A DNA stretch of 64,000 nt from Pseudomonas tensinigenes (GTDB lineage: Bacteria > Pseudomonadota > Gammaproteobacteria > Pseudomonadales > Pseudomonadaceae). Below, piece after piece: positions 44,293 through 52,231 of the stretch. Within the stretch, counting starts at the first letter, position 1. Each line of letters begins with the position of its first letter. The stretch spans positions 1,295,501-1,359,500 of the forward strand of contig NZ_CP077089.1 in NCBI RefSeq assembly GCF_014268445.2, written 5' to 3'. Position numbers and translations under genes: made by a program. Under the pieces are notes generated by a model. That model was not told where the DNA came from and made no database searches. It worked only from the letters and a program-made list of their open reading frames with translations.

Positions 44293-46722
44293 ATGAAGTC
44301 CAGGGCAAAATCGGGTTCGGTCAAACAGTGGTTGGGCGTGTCGGCACTGAGTTTGTCGGCATTGGCATTGCTGCCGAAAAGCGTGTCTCTGGCCGCTGAA
44401 ACCGTCAGCAGCCAGGCGCAAAAGCAGTTCAATTTTTCCCTGGCCGCCAAACCGCTGCCGCAAGCCTTGAGCGACTTCAGCCGCGTCACCGGGCAGAGCG
44501 TGGTCTACACCGACGAAGCGCCGTACGGCCTCACCGCACCGGCCGTCAATGGCCAGATGAGTGCCGAACAGGCCCTGCAACGTCTGCTCAGCGGTTCCGG
44601 CCTCAACTTCCGTCGCACCGATAGTCACACGCTGGCACTGGAACCCAAACCCACCGAAGGCGCGTTGAACCTCGGCGCCACCACCATCACCTCGACCCGC
44701 GACGAGTCGATGAGTTACCAACCACCGGAAACCAGTTCGGTGATGCGTTCCTCAGCGTCGTTGCAGGAAGTCCCGCAGACCATCAACGTCATCCCGGCGC
44801 AAGTGATCCGCGATCAGGCGCCGCGCAATCTGGATGACGCGCTGGCCAATGTCAGCGGCATTACCCAAGGCAACACCTTGGGCAGCACGCAGGATTCGGT
44901 GATGACCCGCGGTTTCGGTGACAACCGCAACGGCTCGATCATGCGCGACGGCATGCCGATCGTGCAGGGCCGTGGCATGAACGCCACGGTTGATCGCGTC
45001 GAAGTGCTCAAAGGTCCGGCCTCTTTGCTGTACGGCATTCAAGACCCCGGTGGTGTGGTCAACATGGTCAGCAAGAAGCCCGAACTGACGCAATACAATG
45101 CGCTGACCTTGCGCGGGTCGACTTACGGCGAGGACAAGAACGGCAGCGGCGGCACCTTCGACAGCACCGGCCCGTTGGGCGATTCCGGGCTGGCCTATCG
45201 CATGGTGCTCGACCACGAAGACGAAGATTACTGGCGCAACTTCGGCACCCATCGTGAAACCCTGATCGCCCCGTCGCTGGCCTGGTTCGGCGAAAGCACC
45301 AAGCTGTTGTTCGCCTATGAACATCGCGAATTTCTCACGCCGTTCGACCGTGGCACGCTGATCGATCCGCGCACCAATCACCCGCTGGATATCTCGCGCA
45401 AGGAGCGTCTGGACGAACCGTTCAACAACATGGAAGGCCGCTCGGACCTGTATCACTTTGAAGCCGACCACGACCTCAATGACGACTGGAAAGCGCATTT
45501 CGGCTACAGCTGGAACCGCGAAACCTACGACGCCAGCCAGGTTCGTGTCACCGCCATCGACACCAAAAAAGGCACGCTGACCCGCAGCATGGACGGCACC
45601 CAGAACGCGATCAGCACCGACCGTTTCACCACCGCCAGTCTCGAAGGCAAGGTCAACGTGCTGGGCATGCAGCATGATCTGGTGTTCGGCGTCGATGACG
45701 AGTACCGCAAGATCTACCGCGAGGACTTGATCCGGCAGAAAAGCCTGACCACGTTCAGCTACCTCAATCCGGTGTATGGCCGCGAAGTCGCCGGCACGAC
45801 CGTCAGCGCCCCCGACAGTGCGCAGACCGATGAACTGCGCAGCGATTCGGTGTTCATGCAGGACTCGATTCACCTCAATGACCAGTGGATTCTGGTCGCC
45901 GGCGGGCGCTTCCAGGAGTACGACCAGCACGCCGGCAAAGGCGTGCCGTTCAATGCCAACACCGACAGCAATGGGCAGAAGTGGGTGCCGCGCGCCGGTC
46001 TGGTGTACCGCTACACCGACGCCTTGTCGTTCTACGGCAGCTACACCGAATCGTTCAAACCCAACTCGACCATCGCCCCGCTGAGCGGCAGCAGCACCGT
46101 GCTCGACGGCAGCATCGCGCCGGAAGAAGCCAAGTCATGGGAGCTGGGTGCGCGCCTGGATCTGCCGGGGCGCGTCACTGGCAACATTGCGTTGTTCGAC
46201 ATCAAAAAACGTAATGTGCTGGTGGCCAACTCTGAAGGCCCGACGACGATTTACAGCGCGGCCGGCGAGGTGCGTTCGCGCGGTCTGGAAATGGACCTGA
46301 CCGGGCAGTTGAGCGATCACTGGAGCATGATCGGCAGCTACGCCTACACCGATGCCGAAGTGACCGAAGACCCGGACTACAAAGGCAAGCGCCTGCAAAA
46401 CGTGGCGAAGAATTCCGGCTCGTTGTCGGCGGTGTATGACTTCGGCAGCGTGATCGGCGGCGATCAATTGCGCGTCGGCGCCGGGGCACGTTATGTCGGG
46501 GAACGTGCGGGTAACGCGGTGAATGATTTTGATCTGCCCAGCTATACCGTGGCCGATGCGTTTGCCACTTACGACACCAAAGTCGAGGGGCAGAAGGTCA
46601 AGTTTCAGCTCAATGTGAAGAACCTGTTTGATCGCACTTACTACACTTCGGCGGCGAGCCGGTTCTTTGTGTCGATGGGCGATTCGCGGCAGGTATCGCT
46701 GTCCAGCACCCTAGAGTTTTAA
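44293..46722 (+). CDS. fiuA: TonB-dependent siderophore receptor with STN domain (FiuA/FoxA-like)
   Basis: An 809-residue outer-membrane receptor. Signal peptide (about 1-35), STN domain (FNFSLAAKPLPQALSDFSRVTGQSVVY, about 48-120), plug (SLQEVPQTINVIPAQVIRDQ, VEVLKGPASLLYGIQDPGGVVNMVSKKP) and barrel ending SLSSTLEF. Layout and the upstream sigma/anti-sigma pair match hydroxamate-siderophore receptors such as ferrichrome FiuA. Ligand specificity cannot be read from the sequence with certainty, so the symbol is provisional. Confidence 0.82.
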   Translation: MKSRAKSGSVKQWLGVSALSLSALALLPKSVSLAAETVSSQAQKQFNFSLAAKPLPQALSDFSRVTGQSVVYTDEAPYGLTAPAVNGQMSAEQALQRLLSGSGLNFRRTDSHTLALEPKPTEGALNLGATTITSTRDESMSYQPPETSSVMRSSASLQEVPQTINVIPAQVIRDQAPRNLDDALANVSGITQGNTLGSTQDSVMTRGFGDNRNGSIMRDGMPIVQGRGMNATVDRVEVLKGPASLLYGIQDPGGVVNMVSKKPELTQYNALTLRGSTYGEDKNGSGGTFDSTGPLGDSGLAYRMVLDHEDEDYWRNFGTHRETLIAPSLAWFGESTKLLFAYEHREFLTPFDRGTLIDPRTNHPLDISRKERLDEPFNNMEGRSDLYHFEADHDLNDDWKAHFGYSWNRETYDASQVRVTAIDTKKGTLTRSMDGTQNAISTDRFTTASLEGKVNVLGMQHDLVFGVDDEYRKIYREDLIRQKSLTTFSYLNPVYGREVAGTTVSAPDSAQTDELRSDSVFMQDSIHLNDQWILVAGGRFQEYDQHAGKGVPFNANTDSNGQKWVPRAGLVYRYTDALSFYGSYTESFKPNSTIAPLSGSSTVLDGSIAPEEAKSWELGARLDLPGRVTGNIALFDIKKRNVLVANSEGPTTIYSAAGEVRSRGLEMDLTGQLSDHWSMIGSYAYTDAEVTEDPDYKGKRLQNVAKNSGSLSAVYDFGSVIGGDQLRVGAGARYVGERAGNAVNDFDLPSYTVADAFATYDTKVEGQKVKFQLNVKNLFDRTYYTSAASRFFVSMGDSRQVSLSSTLEF

Positions 46723-46736
46723 GGCAAGATCAGAAG

Positions 46737-46914
46737 CCCCTCACCCTAACCCTCTCCCGGAGGGAGAGGGGACTGACCGTGGGATATTCCAGAGGTACAC
46801 CGACTTGAACGTGATGCTTTGAATCCATAATCGATTCGGTGTTTCAGGTCGATGTACAACGCCAGACAGCTCGGTCGGCTCCCTCTCCCTCCGAGAGAGG
46901 GCTGGGGTGAGGGG
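46737..46914. repeat. MITE-like composite repeat C (single unit, inverted)
   Basis: The simplest copy of the composite element: 178 bp, with CCCCTCACCCTAACCCTCTC at one end and GAGAGGGCTGGGGTGAGGGG at the other. The core contains AATCCATAATCGATTCGG. Orientation is opposite to elements A and B. It lies between the convergent receptor and AraC genes. Confidence 0.9.
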
Positions 46915-46922
46915 AAAAGGGC

Positions 46923-47798
46923 TCAACGCAAAAACGCCTGCCGATACTCTCCCGGCGTCCCGCCCAACACCTGCTTGAACCGATTAGTGAAATGACTGGC
47001 ACTGGCAAACCCGCACGCCAGCGCAATCTCGCCCAACGGCAACGCCGTCCCGCGCAACAACTCCCGCGCGCGGCTCAAGCGCCGCGCCAGCACATATTGA
47101 TGCGGCGGCAGGCCGAAACTCGTGCGAAACATTCGCGCAAAGTGGTATTCCGACAGGGCACACATCCCGGCCAGTTGCCCCAGGCTAATCGGCTCGGCCA
47201 ACTGAGTGTCGATGAACTCCACCAATTGCCGACGCTGATGCGGTGCGAGCCCGCCCTTCAAACGCAAACCCTGACGTGCGCCGACCTGGCTGAGCAAGGT
47301 GTGGCTGATCAATTCATGGGCGAGGCTGCTGGTCAGCAAGCGTTCGGCGGGTTCATCCCAATTCAGCGTCAGCAACTGCCGGAAGCGTTGTGCCTGTTGT
47401 GGGTCTTCGAGGAAGGTCTGCTCGCGCAATTGCATCTCACGGGGTTCGCGATCCAGCAGCGTGACGCAACCGAGGGCAAATTGTTCGGCGCTGAAATACA
47501 GGTGCGCCAAGCGGATATCGCCGTTGATCACCCAGCCTGACTCGTGATCGGCCGGCAGGATGCACAGCTTGTCCGGCCCGCCTTTTTGACCGGGTTGATC
47601 GCGACGGAATGTGCCGGTACCACCGGCGATGTAGCAGGACAGGGTGTGGTGGCTCGGCGCTTCATAATCCTGCGCATCGTGGTGGTTGGTCCACAAAGCG
47701 GCAGACAAGCCGTCACCGAGCTCGGCGCTGTGCACAAGGCGTGCGTTCGGCGAGCTGTTTAACGCTTGAAAGACTTGCAGGGTATCGATGGCGGCCAT
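46923..47798 (-). CDS. AraC-family transcriptional regulator
   Basis: A 291-residue regulator. The N-terminal cupin-like AraC_binding domain (HTLSCYIAGGTGTFRRDQPG, about 48-67) is followed by two helix-turn-helix motifs at the C-terminus (SLGQLAGMCALSEYHFARMFRTSFG and PLGEIALACGFASASHFTNRFKQVLGGTPGEYR). It is divergent from the EamA exporter gene with 139 bp between starts, so it may regulate that exporter. Confidence 0.88.
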   Translation of the reverse strand: MAAIDTLQVFQALNSSPNARLVHSAELGDGLSAALWTNHHDAQDYEAPSHHTLSCYIAGGTGTFRRDQPGQKGGPDKLCILPADHESGWVINGDIRLAHLYFSAEQFALGCVTLLDREPREMQLREQTFLEDPQQAQRFRQLLTLNWDEPAERLLTSSLAHELISHTLLSQVGARQGLRLKGGLAPHQRRQLVEFIDTQLAEPISLGQLAGMCALSEYHFARMFRTSFGLPPHQYVLARRLSRARELLRGTALPLGEIALACGFASASHFTNRFKQVLGGTPGEYRQAFLR

Positions 47799-47937
47799 GG
47801 TCGGTTCTCTTCAACGCCTTGCATCCTACTCCGTGGGCGCCGCGCTGCCAGCCTGCCGCCAGACAAAAGCGCAAGAATCTGCAAGCGCGCAACGCCCGCC
47901 CGGGCAGACACTCAAGGCCTATCGAGGAGTGTGTGCC

Positions 47938-48840
47938 ATGAACCTGTCGTTGTATTTGCTGACCGTGCTGATCTGGGGCACCACGTGGATTGCCCTGAAA
48001 TGGCAACTGGGCGTGGTGGCAATTCCGGTGTCGATCGTCTATCGCTTCGGCCTCGCCGCGTTGGTGCTGTTTGTGCTGTTGCTGCTCAGCCGGCGCCTGC
48101 AACCGATGAACCGCCGTGGGCATTTGATCTGCGTGGCGCAGGGGTTGTGTCTGTTCTGCGTCAACTTCATGTGCTTCCTGACCGCCAGTCAGTGGATCCC
48201 CAGCGGTCTGGTTGCAGTGGTGTTCTCTACTGCGACGTTGTGGAACGCGCTGAATGCGCGAGTGTTCTTTGGCCAGCGCATCGCACGCAATGTGCTGATG
48301 GGCGGTGCGCTTGGGTTGTTTGGGTTGGGCATGTTGTTCTGGCCGGAATTGGCCGGGCATCAGGCCAGCCCGCAAACCTTGCTCGGTCTGGGCCTGGCGT
48401 TGTGCGGCACCTTGTGTTTCTCGGCGGGCAACATGCTTTCGAGTCTGCAGCAGAAGGCCGGTCTCAGACCGCTGACCACCAACGCCTGGGGCATGGCCTA
48501 TGGGGCGGCGATGTTGTCGGTGTGGTGCCTGGTCAAGGGCATTCCGTTCGACATGGACTGGAGCCCGCGTTACGTCGGTGCGCTGCTGTATCTGGTAATC
48601 CCGGGTTCAGTGATCGGTTTTACTGCGTATCTGACGCTGGTCGGACGCATGGGCCCGGAGCGCGCGGCTTACTGCACCGTGCTGTTCCCGGTCGTGGCGC
48701 TGAACGTCTCGGCATTTGCTGAAGGTTATCAGTGGACAGCGCCGGCGCTGGTCGGTCTGGTGTTAGTGATGCTGGGCAACGTACTAGTGTTTCGTAAACC
48801 GAAAGCGGTGGTGGCGCCGGTACAGGGAAAGTTGGCTTGA
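47938..48840 (+). CDS. EamA/DMT-family exporter
   Basis: A 300-residue inner-membrane protein with ten predicted helices in two EamA repeats (starting MNLSLYLLTVLIWGTTWIALKW and, for the second, LLGLGLALCGTLCFSAGNML). Relatives export amino acids or other metabolites. GAGGAG is 9 nt before the ATG at 47938. The frame extends 50 codons upstream but into the regulator promoter. The substrate is unknown. Confidence 0.88.
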   Translation: MNLSLYLLTVLIWGTTWIALKWQLGVVAIPVSIVYRFGLAALVLFVLLLLSRRLQPMNRRGHLICVAQGLCLFCVNFMCFLTASQWIPSGLVAVVFSTATLWNALNARVFFGQRIARNVLMGGALGLFGLGMLFWPELAGHQASPQTLLGLGLALCGTLCFSAGNMLSSLQQKAGLRPLTTNAWGMAYGAAMLSVWCLVKGIPFDMDWSPRYVGALLYLVIPGSVIGFTAYLTLVGRMGPERAAYCTVLFPVVALNVSAFAEGYQWTAPALVGLVLVMLGNVLVFRKPKAVVAPVQGKLA

Positions 48841-48847
48841 AATAAAC

Positions 48848-48869
48848 GAGCGCTGAACTTCAGCGCTCG
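48848..48869. terminator. Hairpin shared by the eamA and DUF2165 gene ends
   Basis: Stem GAGCGCTGAA/TTCAGCGCTC with a 2-nt centre, immediately after the exporter stop and spanning the DUF2165 stop codon (48860-48862). T-tracts are weak on both sides. Confidence 0.5.
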
Positions 48870-49369
48870 ACTTTCAATGTGATGTAAATCATTGCCGGGA
48901 AGATGAAGTCAACGATATGTCGCGCCCAATCCTTGGCATTCCAAGATTGCGAAGTGTCCATGTCAAACCATTCCACACCCACGGTTTGCAGGCACACGTA
49001 ATAAATGAAAATGGCTGCCAATATGCCCATGATCGAGAACTTTTTTGCCTCGTGGAATATCTCTGCGGAAGCATCGATGTGGCGATATAACTGATAAGTG
49101 CCTATCAGGCACAGGACGGTATACGTGACTTCCAGCGTGATGATGAACCAGTAGATCCGGTGATGAATCATCGGTGATTCAATGGCTCGGTACTTGATGG
49201 ATTCACTGGCGGTGGTGGTGTCCATACTCAGGATATGAGCCACGTAGGTGTAGTTTGAATTGTAGTCGGTAAAGTTGTGGATCATCACCAGCACGCCAAA
49301 GAAGCTGATGTAAGCCATCAATATGACTTTGCTGTAACGAATGAGTTTTTCGGTTGTCAGGGTGTTCAA
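48860..49369 (-). CDS. DUF2165 family membrane protein
   Basis: A 169-residue inner-membrane protein with four predicted helices (about 15-33, 70-92, 108-128, 150-165) and the family-typical WFIITLEVTYTVLCLIGTYQLYRH. Its base composition is more AT-rich than neighbours, suggesting recent acquisition. The function is unknown. Its stop codon lies inside a hairpin shared with the convergent exporter gene. Confidence 0.82.
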   Translation of the reverse strand: MNTLTTEKLIRYSKVILMAYISFFGVLVMIHNFTDYNSNYTYVAHILSMDTTTASESIKYRAIESPMIHHRIYWFIITLEVTYTVLCLIGTYQLYRHIDASAEIFHEAKKFSIMGILAAIFIYYVCLQTVGVEWFDMDTSQSWNAKDWARHIVDFIFPAMIYITLKVER

Positions 49370-49480
49370 GGTATTGGCTCTCCATAGCGTTTGTCGATTA
49401 TTCGACAGGCAGGCAGAGCTTATAATGCTGTTGTTTAATTGGCTTTGTTGTTCAATTTCAAGTTGTGTAAGGCATAACTA

Positions 49481-49518
49481 ACGGGCAAGTGCGATAACGC
49501 ACTTGCCCGTGTTTTTTT
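49481..49518 (+). terminator. Strong plus-strand terminator without an adjacent plus-strand gene
   Basis: Perfect 13-bp stem ACGGGCAAGTGCG/CGCACTTGCCCGT with loop ATAA, then G and seven T. The nearest plus-strand gene ends 640 bp upstream. A TATAAT at 49421-49426 could start a short RNA of about 85 nt ending here. The T-tract also contains the stop codon of the convergent minus-strand reductase gene. Confidence 0.8.
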
Positions 49519-50491
49519 ATCCGCGCCAGACTTGCGGGTTGACCAGATCCTGCGGGCGTTCGCCGAGCAGGGCGCTGCGCAGGTTGGCCAGTGCACGATT
49601 GGCCATGGCTTCACGGGTTTCATTCGTCGCCGAGCCGATGTGCGGCAGAGTCACGGCATTGCTGAGCTGGAACAGCGGCGACTCGGCCAGAGGTTCTTTT
49701 TCGTAGACGTCGAGGCCGGCGCCGCGAATGCGCTTGGTTTGCAGGGCCTCGATCAAGGCCGGTTCATCGACGACCGGGCCACGCGATATGTTCACCAAAA
49801 TGGCGTCCGGTTTCATCAGGGCCAGTTCGTGATGGCTGATCAGGTGGCGGGTCTTGTCGCTGAGCGGCACGACCAGGCAGACGAAATCGGCTTCGGCGAG
49901 CAGTTGATCGAGGCTGCGAAATTGTGCGCCGAGTTCTTGTTCCAGGTCGGTCTTGCGGCTGTTGCCGCTGTAGATGATTGGCATATTGAAGCCGAAGCGG
50001 CCACGACGGGCGACGGCGGCGCCGATGTTGCCCATGCCGACGATGCCGAGGGTTTTGCCGTGCACGTCACAGCCGAACAGCGGGGCGCCGACGCTGGCTT
50101 GCCATTGGCCGGCCTTGGTCCAGGCGTCGAGTTCGGCGACGCGGCGGGCGCTGCTCATGATCAGGGCGAAGGCGAGGTCTGCGGTGCTTTCGGTGAGCAC
50201 ATCCGGGGTGTTGGTGAGCATGATTCCGCGTTGGTTGAAGTAGGCGAGGTCGTAGTTGTCGTAGCCGACGGAGACGCTTGAGACCACTTCCAGTTTTGTC
50301 GCGGTTTCGAGTTGGGCCTGGCCGAGTTTGCGGCCGACGCCGATGAGGCCGTGGGCGTGGGGCAGGGCTTCGTTGAATTGGGCGTTGATGTCGCCGGCTT
50401 TTGGGTTGGGGACGATGACGTCGAATTCTTGCTGGAGGCGTTCGATCATGGGTGGGGTGATGCGGCTGAAGGCCAGGACAGTCTTTTTCAT
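49517..50491 (-). CDS. ghrB: Glyoxylate/hydroxypyruvate (2-ketogluconate-type) reductase
   Basis: A 324-residue NAD(P)H-dependent 2-hydroxyacid dehydrogenase. The nucleotide fold is GKTLGIVGMGNIGAAVARRG, and the catalytic residues appear in VNISRGPVVDEPALI (Arg), DVYEKEPLAESPLF (Glu) and LPHIGSATNETR (His). Length and sequence match GhrB/TkrA enzymes, which reduce glyoxylate, hydroxypyruvate and 2-ketogluconate. It stands alone rather than in a kgu operon. The ATG at 50491 (MKKTVLAFSR) is the family start, although the ribosome site is weak; the frame is open to 50650. Confidence 0.88.
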   Translation of the reverse strand: MKKTVLAFSRITPPMIERLQQEFDVIVPNPKAGDINAQFNEALPHAHGLIGVGRKLGQAQLETATKLEVVSSVSVGYDNYDLAYFNQRGIMLTNTPDVLTESTADLAFALIMSSARRVAELDAWTKAGQWQASVGAPLFGCDVHGKTLGIVGMGNIGAAVARRGRFGFNMPIIYSGNSRKTDLEQELGAQFRSLDQLLAEADFVCLVVPLSDKTRHLISHHELALMKPDAILVNISRGPVVDEPALIEALQTKRIRGAGLDVYEKEPLAESPLFQLSNAVTLPHIGSATNETREAMANRALANLRSALLGERPQDLVNPQVWRG

Positions 50492-50596
50492 CGTTTTTGG
50501 CTCTTGTTCGGGCTTGATACCAAGCACGCTAACATTTCTGGCTTGGGGTTGTCTTGGCGGCCTCTGGGCCGACCATGTTGTGGTTGTTCGGTGTGT

Positions 50597-50900
50597 ATAT
50601 CCGTTTCTTCGGTAACGGCGGCTTAGGGTTTCGCCCTGACGGCGACTCACTTTTTTTACAAACGCCTAAAAAAAGTAAGCAAAAAAACGCTTGCTCCTAC
50701 GTGCGGCCCGCTCGCTGGGGCTCGGGGTTCCTTCGCTCCGGGATCGATCCGGGCGCAGCGCCTACGGTTTGCTTCGCTGCACCTCCTCTCGCTGTGTTTG
50801 GCTTCGCCAAACGGTCGCTGCGCTCCCACGCCCGGATCAATCCCTCCACTCAGCCTTCCGACGTCGCCCGTGGATCAAGATCAAGAGCTGCAGCCGAGCT
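50597..50900. other. Structured dispersed non-coding element
   Basis: A gene-free block with heavy internal pairing. CTTTTTTT/AAAAAAAG lies at about 50650-50680. A long imperfect dyad GGGATCGATCCGGGCGCAGC (50740-50759) pairs with CGCTGCGCT...GCCCGGATCAATCCC (50816-50843). Inside it is a small hairpin TTTGGC-TTC-GCCAAA (50797-50811). From memory, near-identical blocks recur in many Pseudomonas genomes, where they are mis-called as short ORFs. It lies upstream of ghrB. No promoter or transposase was found. Confidence 0.6.
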
Positions 50901-50966
50901 AACGCTCATCCTGTTGAGTGGTGAAGAGCACGGGTGTTCGGCTTTTGATTTGCGTTGTTGCTGCCC

Positions 50967-51449
50967 CTCACCCCAGCCCTCTCCCCTGGGAGAGGGAGCC
51001 GATTTGTGGTCTTATCAAGGCCGGAGTTCAACGCGGTATTGCACGTCGGCGTAACTCTCGCAATCACCTCGGTCAGTCCCCTCTCCCTCCGGGAGAGGGC
51101 TAGGGTGAGGGGCTTTTGATCTGATTCAAAATCTGAGGGTCGACTCGGTATTTCACGTCGGCGTATCTCTCGCAATCACCTCGGTCAGTCCCCTCTCCCT
51201 CCGGGAGAGGGCTAGGGTGAGGGGATTTTGATCTGTTTCAGAATCTGAGTTCGACTCGGTATTTCACGTCGGCGTATCTCTCGCAATCACCTCGGTCAGT
51301 CCCCTCTCCCTCCGGGAGAGGGCTAGGGTGAGGGGCTTTTGATCTGTTTCAGAACCTGAGTTCGACTCGGTATTTCACGTCGGCGTAACTCGCCCAAACA
51401 CCACGGTCAGTCCCCTCTCCCTCCGGGAGAGGGTTAGGGTGAGGGGCTT
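50967..51449. repeat. MITE-like composite repeat D with a four-copy 111-bp tandem array
   Basis: Begins with the CCCTCACCCCAGCCCTCTCC end, then four copies of a 111-112 bp unit whose GGTCAGTCCCCTCTCCCTCC blocks start at 51071, 51183, 51294 and 51405. Each copy ends AGGGTGAGGGG and is followed by a TCGACTCGGTATTTCACGTC core. It ends exactly at the stop codon of the DUF6124 gene. Confidence 0.92.
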
Positions 51450-51824
51450 TTAGTTGTGTGCCGGGGATTGCGGGATTTCGTGATTATCCAGCACCCGGTT
51501 CACCGCCAGTTCGGCAAGCATGATGATCTGCTGAATCGCCAGAATCGTCCGCCGTTGCGGCAGGTCGATGTAGGCGGCGATGTCGCTGGTCATCAGGCTG
51601 GCCTGTGCCAGTGATTCGCAGGCGTGGACCAGCAGGCTTTCGCTGTCCTGTTCCGGGGCGACCTGGAACATGGTGCTCGGTTTGTGGAAGCGCAGGGTGA
51701 GGGCGTTGGGTTTGAGGTAGTGATCGAGGGCGCGTTCGGCGGCTTCGTGGAATTTCTTTGAGCCGGGGAATTCGTAGGGGGTAGTGTCGTCGGTTTCGGG
51801 TGGATTAGGTGTTGGTTTGAACAT
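51450..51824 (-). CDS. DUF6124 (formerly DUF3077) family protein
   Basis: A 124-residue cytoplasmic protein of a Pseudomonas-restricted family, often present in several copies per genome. The N-terminus MFKPTPNPPETD and SKKFHEAAERALDHYLKP are family hallmarks, followed by a helical C-terminal half (LLVHACESLAQASLMTSDIAAYI, ILAIQQIIMLAELAVNRVLDN). Its function is unknown. The ribosome site AAAAGGATC, 6 nt before the ATG, is perfectly complementary to a loop in the upstream leader, so expression is probably controlled at translation initiation. Composite repeat D starts right at its stop. Confidence 0.82.
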   Translation of the reverse strand: MFKPTPNPPETDDTTPYEFPGSKKFHEAAERALDHYLKPNALTLRFHKPSTMFQVAPEQDSESLLVHACESLAQASLMTSDIAAYIDLPQRRTILAIQQIIMLAELAVNRVLDNHEIPQSPAHN

Positions 51825-51830
51825 GGCAAA

Positions 51831-51957
51831 GATCCTTTTAAGAAAATGGAGCTGCCACTTTTCGTTTTCCAGACGAAGAGGGTGGCAGCTGTACGCGGAC
51901 TGGAAAAACCGGCAAAAGGATCAACCCCGGCAGACCCGAAGGTCTCCCACGTACAGC
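51831..51957 (-). promoter_or_regulatory. Structured 5' leader with SD-sequestering pseudoknot (riboswitch-like)
   Basis: On the minus-strand RNA: P1 is an 11-bp stem (51957-51947 with 51898-51888). It encloses P2, a cUUCGg tetraloop hairpin (51945-51941 with 51936-51932), and P3 (51931-51927 with 51912-51908). The P3 loop, GAUCCUUUU (51922-51914), pairs perfectly over 9 nt with AAAAGGAUC (51839-51831), the ribosome site of the DUF6124 gene. P4 (51889-51882 with 51858-51851, plus an inner UUCGU/ACGAA) stands between, and its first two bases compete with P1. This is the layout of a translational switch; the ligand or trigger is unknown. Confidence 0.72.
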
Positions 51958-52034
51958 CGCCATAACAAAACTTCGGCGCCGAAAAAGCGCGGCATTATGT
52001 CATGTGCTGTGATCCTGCGGGTTTTCCAGACCCG

Positions 52035-52054
52035 GTCGCTGATGCGTCAGCGAC
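52035..52054. promoter_or_regulatory. Perfect dyad upstream of the DUF6124 leader
   Basis: GTCGCTGA-TGCG-TCAGCGAC, 8-bp arms, about 80 bp upstream of the structured leader. It could be an operator or a small hairpin. The remaining sequence between 51958 and 52130 should contain the promoter, but I cannot mark it. Confidence 0.45.
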
Positions 52055-52130
52055 ACCCAAATCCTAGCCACCGCACTTCCGACGGACAACCGTCAAAACC
52101 TGTCGGAAAGATCCGCGAAACCCTGATTTC

Positions 52131-52210
52131 TGTAGGCTCTGCCGTAGGCTGCGATCTTTTGATTTTTAAACATCAAGATCAAAAGATCGCAGCCTGCGGC
52201 AGCTCCTACA
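52131..52210. repeat. REP palindrome pair, type 1
   Basis: A left arm with one arm-end deviation (TGTAGGCTCTGCCGTAGGCT) at about 52131-52162 and an intact right arm at about 52175-52210, between the DUF6124 leader and the 3' end of the LysR gene. Confidence 0.88.
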
Positions 52211-52231
52211 CGTTTCGTGGTGTGTTGAAAA

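Noticed and set aside
50554..51054. 166-codon frame over the structured element at 50.6-50.9 kb
   Set aside because: Low-complexity translation, no ribosome site, runs from the ghrB promoter region into the composite repeat; better explained as non-coding structured DNA.
51071..51449. Regular repeats resembling a CRISPR array
   Set aside because: The period is 111-112 bp and the sequence between the repeated blocks is itself nearly identical from copy to copy, so there are no unique spacers. No cas gene is near.
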